From: Planctomycetota bacterium
Lineage (GTDB): Bacteria; Planctomycetota; UBA11346
Assembly (NCBI GenBank): GCA_027859175.1
Contig: JAQIBG010000024.1
Span: 1 to 33,715, forward strand
Direction of reading: 5' to 3'
Length of the DNA stretch: 33,715 bases
Position 1 is the stretch's first letter. Each line of letters starts with the position of its first letter. Under the pieces are notes generated by a model, which had not been told where the DNA came from, did no database searches, and saw only the letters and a list, made by a program, of their open reading frames with translations. Made by a program: the position numbers and the translations under genes. Below are positions 1 through 8,341 of this stretch, piece after piece.

Positions 1-96
1 GTCTACTCCCACCTCACCTACGACATCGTGCCCGGCCAGGAGCAGGTGGTGCACCAGCCCGACATCCTCATCTTCGAGGGCCTGAACGTGCTGCAG
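1..96 (+). pseudogene. coaA: Fragment of type I pantothenate kinase (CoaA), cut at both ends
   Basis: Reading frame 1 from the first base gives a 32-residue stretch that closely resembles the middle of bacterial type I pantothenate kinase, the first enzyme of CoA synthesis. It includes [11 protein letters not shown], then [13 protein letters not shown], a hallmark of that family. Nearly every codon ends in C or G. The similarity stops at about base 96-99, after VLQ. The frame then continues into unrelated sequence and ends at a stop near 219, while frame 3 becomes the convincing coding frame. The kinase P-loop lies upstream of the window and the rest of the enzyme is absent. This is either a real gene remnant fused by rearrangement or an assembly chimera at a contig end. 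The family call is firm for the visible residues. Whether the junction is real cannot be told from this sequence. Confidence 0.75.
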
Positions 97-101
97 CGGC
101 C

Positions 102-1430
102 CCAGCTGGCGACTCGGCCCATGACCAAGCCAAGGACGCGCAGGAGCGCGCGCTCACAGCACATGCGGCACTGGCCGAGCAACTGGCCACCGCGCCGGTG
201 GCCGAGCAGGCCGGGGTAGCAGCCGGCCTGCACCAACGGCTGCGCTCGGCCGAGGCCGGTTTGGCTGCGAATCCCAGCGAAACTGCGCGTGCGCAACTCG
301 ATGCTATTCGAGACCAGGTGGCGGCGCTCCCGACTGCCAGCGATGACCAGGCTGGTCAACGGCGGCGATTAGTCAGCGAGTCCTTGCAGTTGGCTGACGC
401 GATAGAGTCGCAGCTTGCCCAGCCGGTGGCAGAGGCTCAGCGTGCGGCCCTCAATGCTGGTACGGCGCCACCGCCCGAGGCAGCGGCGCTCGGACGCGAG
501 CTGGCGTCCTTAGCGGCCGATCAGCGGGCCTTAGGACAACGCCTCGATCGCGCCCTTGGCCACCACGACAGCGTGCGTGGCGAGTTGGCCGCCGCCCTGG
601 CCGAGGCCGAAGCCTTGCGGACTGGCGCCGCGATGGCGTCTTCGCCAGCGCAGGCTGCAGCAGAGGCGCAGCAGGCGCAGGCAGGACAAGCATGGAGTGA
701 AGGCTCCAATGAGGCCGCTACAGCTCAGCAGGCCGCTACGGCCGCGCAACAGGCTGCCCTGGGGCAGAACCCAGCTGCCTTGCCGGCCGAGGAACAACGT
801 CGCGCGGTTGATAATCTACGCACGGCGGCGGCGGCTATGAAGGCCGCGGCGCCGAGCCCGGCCACGGCGGCCGCGGCGGCTGCGAGTCGCGCTGAGTTGG
901 CTCGTGCTACGGCCCATCAGGCAGCTGCGGCCGAGCACGCAGTTGGCAGCATGCGGGCTTTGGGCGATGACCTCGCCAGTATGAGCGGCGCAGCTAGCCC
1001 AGACAGCGCTGCGGCGAGGCGTGCGCTGGCCGCCTTGGCGGCAGGGTCGCAATCGGATGCGGTGTCAGAGTTGACCGCGGCAGCGCAGGAGGCGCAACTC
1101 GCCGCGTCGGCCGCCGGTGCCCAGGAATCATCTGCTGCGGGTAGCGCCCAGGCTCAAGCGGAAGCCGGCGGCCAGGGCGAAGCGGGCACGTCGTCGGGGA
1201 ATCCGCCGGGGGCGCAGGGCAGCGGCGACACAGGCAGTACCGAAGGGGGCAGCCCGGGCGATCTCACTGGCTTTGATGAGTACGTGCAGGGCACCGATCA
1301 GGCTGCCTGGGCGCGCCTACCCGACCGCGTGCGTCAGGCGATTCGCCGGGGTGACTGGGAACGCTTTGGCGAAGAACACCAGTCCGCGATTCGGGCCTAC
1401 TTCAGGCTGCTGTCTCAGGAGGAGGAATGA
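102..1430 (+). CDS. Ala-rich coiled-coil protein, 5' end not resolved
   Basis: The frame is open from the left edge; residues that look native begin around base 102, just after the CoaA-like scrap. The first in-frame start-type codon downstream is GTG at 198, so the true N-terminus may be missing. The protein is extremely rich in Ala, Gln and Glu with long predicted coiled coils. A Gly/Ser-rich linker follows (bases about 1140-1260). It ends in a compact conserved-looking tail containing [12 protein letters not shown] and a stretch ending [10 protein letters not shown]. From memory, tails of the form W-x-x-LP-x-R followed by Y-(F/Y)-R-x-L occur at the C-terminus of large coiled-coil proteins encoded beside BatA/VWA-type genes in Planctomycetota. 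Its stop overlaps the next start (ATGA), so the two are translationally coupled. Function is unknown; a structural or envelope role is a guess. Confidence 0.75.
   Translation, partial: PAGDSAHDQAKDAQERALTAHAALAEQLATAPVAEQAGVAAGLHQRLRSAEAGLAANPSETARAQLDAIRDQVAALPTASDDQAGQRRRLVSESLQLADAIESQLAQPVAEAQRAALNAGTAPPPEAAALGRELASLAADQRALGQRLDRALGHHDSVRGELAAALAEAEALRTGAAMASSPAQAAAEAQQAQAGQAWSEGSNEAATAQQAATAAQQAALGQNPAALPAEEQRRAVDNLRTAAAAMKAAAPSPATAAAAAASRAELARATAHQAAAAEHAVGSMRALGDDLASMSGAASPDSAAARRALAALAAGSQSDAVSELTAAAQEAQLAASAAGAQESSAAGSAQAQAEAGGQGEAGTSSGNPPGAQGSGDTGSTEGGSPGDLTGFDEYVQGTDQAAWARLPDRVRQAIRRGDWERFGEEHQSAIRAYFRLLSQEEE
1417..1425 (+). promoter_or_regulatory. Strong ribosome-binding site deciding the next start
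   Basis: The purine run AGGAGGAGG sits inside the 3' end of the coiled-coil gene. It is 4 nt from the ATG at 1427 (counting the upstream AGGAGG) and 7 nt from the ATG at 1433 (counting the downstream AGGAGG). The second spacing is the more usual one, so 1433 is a good alternative start. Confidence 0.6.
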
Positions 1431-2473
1431 CCATGCGCATTATCGTGCGAGTATTGTTGATGCTTGCGGTGTGCATGGTCTTGCCCGCAGCAGGTGACGA
1501 CGAAGCCGTGTTGGCAGCCTTGGCCGCCGATCAGCCGCGCGATCGCGCCATCACCCGTGGGTTGGCCTACATCCGCTCGCAGCAAGACGAGCGCGGTGCG
1601 GTGGGTGATAAGCACACAACTGCTTTGACCGCGATGGCGATTATGGCGCATCTTGCGGCCGGCCATCCGGTGTACGACGCCGAGCACGGCGCGTGGATGC
1701 AGCGCAGTTTGTCGTTCGTGCTCGATCGTCAGCGCGAATCTGGCTACTTTGGCGAGAAAGACGGGAGCCGCATGTATGGGCACGGCATAGTGACCCTAAT
1801 GCTGGCTGAGTCGCTTGGAATGATTGGCGATCGCGTTCTGGAAGAGCGCGTGCGCTCGGCCTTGACCCGCGCGGTGGCGGTCACGGTCAATGCCGCCCAA
1901 GTCAAGAAGAGTGACCAGCATCGCGGCGGCTGGCGTTACCATCCTGGTGACAATAATTCAGACCTGTCGCTGTCCGGCTGGCAATTGATGAGCCTGCACG
2001 CGGCTCAGCAGGTGGGCATTGCTGTGCCGGAAGAGGTGATCGCAAACGCGGTTGACTACGCCAAGCGACTGACAACCGATGACGGCAAGGTTGGGTACCA
2101 GAAACGTGGCGAGGACAAGTCTGCCTTGCGCGGCCTTGGTGCTTTGTGTTTTGTGGTGGGCGGCGAGTCCGATGACGATCGAGTCGATCGTATTGTCACC
2201 CGTATCAGTAAAGATCCGATTCGCTGGAAGGGGCCGTGGTTCTTCTATCGCGTGTATTACGATGCAGTCGGGATGAGTCGGGCTCGACCCGAAGTGTGGG
2301 CCATGTATCGACCACAACTTGAAGCGGCGGTATTGGGCAATCAGCATGCCGATGGGTATTGGGCGGCGCCGCCGAATGATAACGAGAGCAAGCATGGGCG
2401 CATTTATAGCACCAGTATGGTGGTGTTGGCCCTGGCGGTAGAGCGCTATGTGCTCCCGGCTTATCAGCGCTAG
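1427..2473 (+). CDS. Secreted prenyltransferase/squalene-oxidase-repeat protein
   Basis: This 348-residue protein has an N-terminal signal peptide: a short basic start, then a hydrophobic run ending near LPAAG. The rest looks like the alpha/alpha-barrel repeats shared by terpene cyclases and protein prenyltransferases. The repeats include a GLAYIRSQQ helix, GGWRYHPGD followed by SGWQLMSLHAAQ, and a final DGYWAAPP with STSMVVLALAVERY. The acidic DxDD motif of squalene-hopene cyclase is absent, so a cyclase role is not supported. Proteins of this type are common in Planctomycetota, where their function is unknown. It overlaps the coiled-coil gene by 4 bases (ATGA) behind a strong AGGAGG site. 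The start could also be ATG 1433, which would give 346 residues. The fold call is fairly sure; the function is open. Confidence 0.85.
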   Translation: MTMRIIVRVLLMLAVCMVLPAAGDDEAVLAALAADQPRDRAITRGLAYIRSQQDERGAVGDKHTTALTAMAIMAHLAAGHPVYDAEHGAWMQRSLSFVLDRQRESGYFGEKDGSRMYGHGIVTLMLAESLGMIGDRVLEERVRSALTRAVAVTVNAAQVKKSDQHRGGWRYHPGDNNSDLSLSGWQLMSLHAAQQVGIAVPEEVIANAVDYAKRLTTDDGKVGYQKRGEDKSALRGLGALCFVVGGESDDDRVDRIVTRISKDPIRWKGPWFFYRVYYDAVGMSRARPEVWAMYRPQLEAAVLGNQHADGYWAAPPNDNESKHGRIYSTSMVVLALAVERYVLPAYQR

Positions 2474-2561
2474 GCCCTGATCGGCTGTGAGCGACCCGCT
2501 TAGACGTCAGGCCTCTTGCTTGCACTGGAGTTGAGTTAGGGGCTTGCTAGCGTGGTCCACA

Positions 2562-3698
2562 ATGGCTGCAGCCGGGCTCACTCAGGACAAGCGCATTCGG
2601 TGCACAGGCTGCAACGCCAAGCTGCGTTTGCCGGCCGGAACCGATCCGAGCATGTTGCGGTGCCCGCGGTGTGGGACGCCTGTTCAAGAGTTGATCGGTG
2701 CCAAGGGCACCACGTCGATGGAAGACGGGCGCAAGGTTATCGCCGGCTATCGTCTGACGCGAAAGATCGCGCGCGGCGGCATGGGTGTGGTGTATGAATG
2801 CAAGGGCCCCAAGGACGACGGCCCCTACGCGATCAAGGTGATGAGCGATGCTGCGCGTGACAATCCTGAATGCGTGATCCGCTTTAAGCGCGAAGGCCGC
2901 ATTGGGATGCTGATCGATCACCCCGCGGTGGTCTCGACATTTGTTTGCGACGAGGCCGACGGGCAACTGCCGTACATGGTGATGGAGTTGATCGACGGCG
3001 TTGACATGTCGCGTTTGGTCAAGGCTGAGGGGGCCATGCCCTGGCGCCGCGCCGTTGACTATGCGATTCAGGTGGCTGGTGCGTTAGCGGTGATGGGTGA
3101 ACTCGGCGTGGTTCATCGTGACATCAAACCACAAAACATTTTGATCGCGAAAAACGATCGGGCTAAACTCGCTGATTTCGGCCTGGCTAAGCATATAGGT
3201 GATGATGACGGGGTGGTTGAAGAGGATGGCGTGCTGACGGTTACTGGCACCCAGATGGGTACGCCAGCTTACATGCCGCCCGAGCAGATTGATGATTCGG
3301 TGCGCGTGAGCCCTGCAGCCGATGTCTATTCCCTGGCGGCCACTTTATACCATCTCGTGACCGGGCAGCGCCCGTTCCCCGGCAAGGGTGCGGTTAAGGT
3401 GATGGAGAAGGTGCTCTACGACGAGCCACAGCGGCCCAAAACCATTGTCAAAGATGTGCCGCCGGCGCTTGACGAGTTGATCATGTGGTGTCTCGAAAAG
3501 AATGCCCGGTTACGGCCGCCCAATGGCGTGGCGATGGAAGGCTTATTGCGCTTGGTGCGGCAGCGCCCTGAGGATGTTCAGGCGGTGCGCGATGCGCGCG
3601 GCACGCTGGCGCGGCGAGGTAGTAGCCGCTTGCTGTTGGCGCTGGTGTTAGTGCTCGTACCGCTAATTGCAGTTGGCCTGTTTATGTTGCTGCTGTGA
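2562..3698 (+). CDS. Membrane Ser/Thr protein kinase with N-terminal zinc ribbon
   Basis: This is a Hanks-type protein kinase of 378 residues from ATG 2562. A TTG at 2544 would add six residues. Neither start has a well-placed ribosome-binding site. The order is as follows. First comes a small zinc ribbon with CxxC pairs near residues 14-17 and 34-37. The kinase domain covers about 62-335, with the glycine loop ARGGMGVVY, lysine in AIKVM, HRDIKPQN, DFGLAK and the activation-segment end GTPAYMPPEQ. A short basic linker follows, then one C-terminal membrane helix of about 20 residues that ends the protein. All catalytic residues are present, so it should be active. There is no sensor domain beyond the helix, so it is a tail-anchored kinase facing the cytoplasm. 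It lies 88 bases after the prenyltransferase-repeat gene on the same strand. Substrates are unknown. Confidence 0.92.
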   Translation: MAAAGLTQDKRIRCTGCNAKLRLPAGTDPSMLRCPRCGTPVQELIGAKGTTSMEDGRKVIAGYRLTRKIARGGMGVVYECKGPKDDGPYAIKVMSDAARDNPECVIRFKREGRIGMLIDHPAVVSTFVCDEADGQLPYMVMELIDGVDMSRLVKAEGAMPWRRAVDYAIQVAGALAVMGELGVVHRDIKPQNILIAKNDRAKLADFGLAKHIGDDDGVVEEDGVLTVTGTQMGTPAYMPPEQIDDSVRVSPAADVYSLAATLYHLVTGQRPFPGKGAVKVMEKVLYDEPQRPKTIVKDVPPALDELIMWCLEKNARLRPPNGVAMEGLLRLVRQRPEDVQAVRDARGTLARRGSSRLLLALVLVLVPLIAVGLFMLLL

Positions 3699-3742
3699 TA
3701 GCGCCGCGAGCGCTTGGTTAGCGGATTGAGGCGTGGTGGCGT

Positions 3743-3982
3743 TCAGTCTTCAGTGACATTGAGCGAATGCTGGAGCGACGAAACCCACACCGATTCGTTG
3801 TCGTCCATCTCGGCGAACTGCGAGCTGCCCCGTACGCCATGCTCATAGCATTTGATCAGCAGTTGGACGGCATCTTCAAATTCAGGCAGAAGTTTGGTTT
3901 GCAGGCGTGACGCCGTTCCATCTTCAGCTGCTTTGGCAAGTTCGGTGCGCATCCGCTCGACATGGGCAATAACGTTGATCAT
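3743..3982 (-). CDS. Small protein coupled to the debranching-enzyme gene
   Basis: The gene encodes 79 residues beginning MINVIAHVERMRTEL. I chose this start because its ATG overlaps the TGA stop of the large debranching enzyme (ATGA), the classic layout for translational coupling; a longer frame reaches 4036. The protein is predicted to be mostly amphipathic helix, with two helices up to about residue 45 and then a polar, acidic tail. It has no signal peptide, membrane helix or metal motif, and one Cys. I do not recognise the family. The tight coupling suggests a partner or regulator of glycogen breakdown, but that is inference only. It ends 44 bases from the convergent kinase gene. Confidence 0.65.
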   Translation of the reverse strand: MINVIAHVERMRTELAKAAEDGTASRLQTKLLPEFEDAVQLLIKCYEHGVRGSSQFAEMDDNESVWVSSLQHSLNVTED

Positions 3983-6900
3983 GACCTGTCTTTCTCGAGC
4001 AGGTGCAGCAGACGAACCGCTTCGGTGACGCCCCACGCTTGGGCATCGCAGCCACGTTGCGCGTGCGGTGCGTCGCCATCGATAATTTCAGGGATCTGCC
4101 CGCGGCAGCCTTCGCTCAGGAGACGATCCATGCTGCCAAGGTAGCTGCGTGCGGCCTTGCGCGCGCTGTCGCTATCCCAGGCCTTGGCGAGGGCCTCGCA
4201 GAATACCGGGAATGGCCACGTCCACGCGGTGCCATTGTGGTAGGCAGGCTTGCGGCTGGTGTCTTCGTCACCGTGGTAGAAACCGCGGTAGGGGAAGTTG
4301 GGGTCAACCAGGTTTTCGCCGGCATCGTTGCGGATATGCAGGGGCGGGAACACCGGCAGGGGCGCCAAACTGCGCAGCGCGCCAGGCACCGCCAGGTAGC
4401 GCGCAGCGGCGCTCACACAGCGTTGGGCGCGCGGCCCGGTATCGAGATCGAGGGCGATGACATGCAGGCAGTTAGAGCGCAGCGAGGTGTCGACCACCGC
4501 TTGAGCGGCGCTGACACCCGGCTTGGCATGCAGGCAGTCTGACCACCAGCCCTCAGACTCGAGCCAGAAGCGCGCATGGATGGCATCTGCCACTTGATCG
4601 GCCAGGGCTTGCCAGGGTTTGGCGCCTGGCGCTGGCTCGGCGTCGATTTGAGCGAGCTGGCGCAGCAGTCGCCACCACAGCACCTGGATTTCAATCGGAT
4701 AGCCAACGCGCGGCGTGCCGGCGGGATGATTGGTGTCCATCCAGGTGAAATGGCTGGGGCTCCAGACGAGGCCGCTGTCGGCATCAACGCAGACCCCGGT
4801 GCTGCAACCGGCGAGGTGGCCCAGGGCAATCGAGCGCAGCACCTCGGCATAGCTACGGCCGCCGGGGGTGACGGCTTGCTGGTAGAATTCGAGACCGGTG
4901 TTGGCGGCGAATTCTTCTGCCACCACGCCGTACCAGAGCGCCGCGTCGCTAGTTTCGCGATTGGATGCGTCGGCACCGTGGATGCAGTTGGGCAGGGTGC
5001 CGCCCTGTTCGAAGGCACCGAACACGGCGAGAATCCCGCGCACCTCTTCCGCCTTGCCGGCAGACAGCAGGCCGCGGGCACAGATCAAGGTGTCGCGGCC
5101 CCAATCGAGGAACCACGGGTAGCCTGCAATCACCGTACTGCCGTCTTCACGCCGGACGACATAGGCATCGAGGCCGCGGTGTAGGCGCGCACTGAAGCCG
5201 GTGGCGGCCGTGTTGCGGGCCAGGGCGGCGTCGCGTTGCTGGCTGCTCGACTCATCGCTCTCGGCATTGAGCACCAGTTCAACGGTCTCGCCGAGCACGA
5301 GGCCGGTTTCAAACCAACCGGGCGAGTAGGCGTCGCCCTGGGCGTGCTGGCCGCGTTCGCCTTCCAGCGGGTGGCCGATGCCGTGGCACCACTCGCCTTC
5401 GCGGTGGAAGGTGGCGCCGCTCATCTGAACCAGCACCTGGCGGTCGTGGGCTGGCACAAAGCGGAACCCGCTGCCATCGTCGAGCGGCCGCAGGTGCTCG
5501 AGGAAATGTGCGTCGGCGGCCGGGCTGTGAATGGTTTCGGCGTGGAAGCTGCGGTCTTCGAGGTCAACACGAGCTACTAGGCGCACCGGGTCAACCCCGT
5601 CGCCACCGTCGCGCCGAATCCGGAATACGGTTTCGTTGCGGTCGTTGAGCATGTTGGCGCTCACCGTCATCGCGACCATACGGCCACCACCAGCAGGTAC
5701 CCGGAGGCGCCATACGGCTGGTGGGCCGGGCTCGAGGTTCTCAACCGTGCTGGCATCGATTGGGGCGCTGAAGTGATCGCTGATCAGCCAGAGGCGTAGG
5801 CGCTTGGCCAGCACGTGACGATCAACCGGCCACAGCTCGTGCAGGTTGGCGCCAAGGATGCAGTCGTACTTCGAGCGCACGGAAACGAGATCGGTGCCGA
5901 TGCGGGCCATGCCGCCGCGGCCGTTGGTGAGCAGCACCGTTCCCGCGCCGTGGCCGGCGCAGGCGTCACGGCCGGCGATATCAAGAAAGCGCAGCGCGGC
6001 ATGGGTTTCGGTGCGATCGGGCACCATCGGTTTGAGCGCGAGCTTGGCATCGCCGGCCAGGGCATCGGGCGCAATCCACGCCACGTAGCCGTTGTCAACT
6101 CGCGTCGAGCGACCGTGCAGGGTGCGGTTGCCGGTCACGCGGAAGCGGAATGGCTCGCGGTCGTGCAGCAGCAACCAGTGATCGTGCGGCACTGGTGTGA
6201 TGCGTCGAGCGTCGCTGGTGGCCCATTTGATGACGGTGGGGTAACTGGCTGCGTCTACCGCATCGAGTGCGGCGATGAGATCGCTGGCGGCGGCTTCAGG
6301 TTTAATATGACTGATGCGCATCAAGAAGCCAAACGGATCGGTACCGTAGCGCACGGCTAATTCTTGCCAGGGCGCGGGGGCGATGTGCTCGGGCGGCAAG
6401 ACTTGGGCCAGCGCGCTCACAGCGGCGGCGTGGCGATGGCGGGTGGCGCGATAGTCGGCGCCTGCGTCATCTTCAATAGAACTGCGGTCGGCCGCGAGGC
6501 AGGCGCAGCGCAGCGGTGCAAGCACCACGTAGCGATCACCATCCGGGCCGTCTTCGAGCGGCGGGCAGCTCGGCTCGGTGAGGTCAACCGGGTGCGCGCC
6601 GAGATGCTTGTCGATCACGCCGGGCAGGCGGAAGCGATGTTCGTGACGGCTGTCGGCATTGGCCACCACGACCACGTGATTGTTGCCGTCGGCGTCGTGG
6701 CGATGCAGGGCATAGATTGGCCCATCGAGCTGGGACACCCGCGTGCAACGCGCGCCATCGCGGAAGGCCGGGTGGGCACAAAGAATGCGCGTGAGTGTGG
6801 CGATATGCAGGACGATGTTTTCGTCGGCACCCCAGTTGAGGCCGCGGCTTTGGTGGACCTGCAACTTTTCGTCGGCCAGCCATTCAACGCCGCAGGTAAA

Positions 6901-8241
6901 GCCGTAGCCGCCGCTCTGGCTCAGCAGGGCCGAGATGCGATTGCGGAACAGCGACCAAGCACGGCCCTTGGCGGCGAGGCGGTCGTTGTCGTGGGTTTCG
7001 GCGTAGTGGAACAGCAGCCCGCTGGTGGTGTTGGCACGCAGGCTGTGCTCGTTGTAGGTCGCAATCTGGGCGGCGGTGTAATTCTGGAACAACTCGCTGT
7101 AGGCCCATTGCATGCGGCCTTCGCCCAGTAGGGCGTTGGTGGCATCCCAGGCCCCGCCAAGGCCTTCGAGCAGAAACACGGTGTCGGGAAAATCTTGCTG
7201 CACACGGGCAATGATCGCGCGCCACACGGGCATCGGGATCATGTAGCCGGCGTCGCAGCGGAAACCGTCGACGCCGCGTTCACACCAAGTCAGGAAGGCC
7301 TGGGCCAGGTGTTCCCACAGGTCGCGGTGCTCGCTGTCGAGTTCAACTAGGTCTTCCCAGGTGACGCCCCAGGCGCCGGGCGAATGGAAGCTGCCGTCGT
7401 CATTGCGTTGGAACCATTCGGGATGGCGTTCGTACAGCCACGAGCCCCAACCGGTGTGGTTGATGGCGAGATCCAGGAACAGCCGGGCGCCGCGGTGATG
7501 AACGCCGTCGGCCAGTTCTTGGAACTGTTCGATGCCGGTAGTGTGCTTGTCGTGCTCAACCAGGGCCGGGTCAACCGCGGTGAACTCGAGCGCGGCGTAG
7601 GGGCTGCCGAAGCGGCCGTACTTGGCCATGGTGGTGGGGGTGGGGTTGATCGGCAGCAGGTGAAGAATGCGGCAACCGAGCCGGTCGATGATGTGATCGA
7701 GTTCGCGGGTCAGGTCGCGCAGGGTGCCAGACGGCGGGATCGCGGTGTAGCCGTGGCGATCGAGCAGGGCGAGTTGATCTTCGAGCAGGGGGTCGCGGGT
7801 CTTACGGTGGTTGCGGGTGGCGCCAAACATGCGCGGGAAGGCGCAGTACAGGGTGTTGCCCGAGCGCGTCCAGGCTGGGTGAACGCACACTTCAGCGTCG
7901 TCGCCCTGGGGCCAATGGGCCACGCCGTCTGGATCGACCACAAAGGCCTTAAAGCGGTGGAAGCCGGGCTCGGTTAGCGTGAAGCGGCAGATCCAGTCGC
8001 CATCGTCGAGGCGGGTCATGGCGACATCGCGAATCGAGGCGGCGGCGGTGCTCGGCTCGCCGGTAATCGGCTCTGCCAGTTCGCGCCGCACCGCGTTGTC
8101 GCAGCCGAGCGAGGTGCGCACCCTGGCCTGCCAGCCGTCGCCCGTTTTCTGGGTCAGGCGGAGGCGCAATTCGAGGCTATCGCCGACGTGGCGAACCTGA
8201 CGCGAACCGGTGGCGGGCAGCATCTCTGGGTGCAGGGGCAT
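3979..8241 (-). CDS. Large two-domain glycogen debranching enzyme (GH13-like + GH133)
   Basis: At 1420 residues this is far larger than single-domain bacterial amylo-1,6-glucosidases and matches the two-enzyme layout of eukaryotic glycogen debranching enzyme. Residues about 1-125 look like a beta-sandwich. Residues about 130-520 form an alpha-amylase-like barrel with the four usual regions: LDLAINHTG (near 257), the nucleophile Asp330 in GFRCDAGY, the acid Glu359 in FLLEG, and HDND at 417-420. The middle, about 600-960, is a linker and beta region. The C-terminal part, about 1000-1420, carries the GDE_C (GH133) features DWGRD (1046-1050), NRETSDAALWY and FTWMDTN. Expected roles are 4-alpha-glucanotransfer by the N-terminal domain and alpha-1,6-glucosidase by the C-terminal domain, in glycogen breakdown. 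No signal peptide is seen, so it is cytoplasmic. Both sites look intact. It overlaps the next small gene. Confidence 0.9.
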   Translation of the reverse strand: MPLHPEMLPATGSRQVRHVGDSLELRLRLTQKTGDGWQARVRTSLGCDNAVRRELAEPITGEPSTAAASIRDVAMTRLDDGDWICRFTLTEPGFHRFKAFVVDPDGVAHWPQGDDAEVCVHPAWTRSGNTLYCAFPRMFGATRNHRKTRDPLLEDQLALLDRHGYTAIPPSGTLRDLTRELDHIIDRLGCRILHLLPINPTPTTMAKYGRFGSPYAALEFTAVDPALVEHDKHTTGIEQFQELADGVHHRGARLFLDLAINHTGWGSWLYERHPEWFQRNDDGSFHSPGAWGVTWEDLVELDSEHRDLWEHLAQAFLTWCERGVDGFRCDAGYMIPMPVWRAIIARVQQDFPDTVFLLEGLGGAWDATNALLGEGRMQWAYSELFQNYTAAQIATYNEHSLRANTTSGLLFHYAETHDNDRLAAKGRAWSLFRNRISALLSQSGGYGFTCGVEWLADEKLQVHQSRGLNWGADENIVLHIATLTRILCAHPAFRDGARCTRVSQLDGPIYALHRHDADGNNHVVVVANADSRHEHRFRLPGVIDKHLGAHPVDLTEPSCPPLEDGPDGDRYVVLAPLRCACLAADRSSIEDDAGADYRATRHRHAAAVSALAQVLPPEHIAPAPWQELAVRYGTDPFGFLMRISHIKPEAAASDLIAALDAVDAASYPTVIKWATSDARRITPVPHDHWLLLHDREPFRFRVTGNRTLHGRSTRVDNGYVAWIAPDALAGDAKLALKPMVPDRTETHAALRFLDIAGRDACAGHGAGTVLLTNGRGGMARIGTDLVSVRSKYDCILGANLHELWPVDRHVLAKRLRLWLISDHFSAPIDASTVENLEPGPPAVWRLRVPAGGGRMVAMTVSANMLNDRNETVFRIRRDGGDGVDPVRLVARVDLEDRSFHAETIHSPAADAHFLEHLRPLDDGSGFRFVPAHDRQVLVQMSGATFHREGEWCHGIGHPLEGERGQHAQGDAYSPGWFETGLVLGETVELVLNAESDESSSQQRDAALARNTAATGFSARLHRGLDAYVVRREDGSTVIAGYPWFLDWGRDTLICARGLLSAGKAEEVRGILAVFGAFEQGGTLPNCIHGADASNRETSDAALWYGVVAEEFAANTGLEFYQQAVTPGGRSYAEVLRSIALGHLAGCSTGVCVDADSGLVWSPSHFTWMDTNHPAGTPRVGYPIEIQVLWWRLLRQLAQIDAEPAPGAKPWQALADQVADAIHARFWLESEGWWSDCLHAKPGVSAAQAVVDTSLRSNCLHVIALDLDTGPRAQRCVSAAARYLAVPGALRSLAPLPVFPPLHIRNDAGENLVDPNFPYRGFYHGDEDTSRKPAYHNGTAWTWPFPVFCEALAKAWDSDSARKAARSYLGSMDRLLSEGCRGQIPEIIDGDAPHAQRGCDAQAWGVTEAVRLLHLLEKDRS

Positions 8242-8341
8242 GTCAGACGATCTCCATTGGCAGCATGCGGCTTGCGCCTCCCAGGTCTATGCTGCTCTCG
8301 TTGCCCCCTTGCGCTGCTGCGTGACCCCGGCACAACGCGGT

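Noticed and set aside
1427-2473. Squalene-hopene cyclase for hopanoid synthesis
   Set aside because: The repeats are of that fold, but the DxDD motif is missing, the protein is half the usual length and it has a signal peptide.
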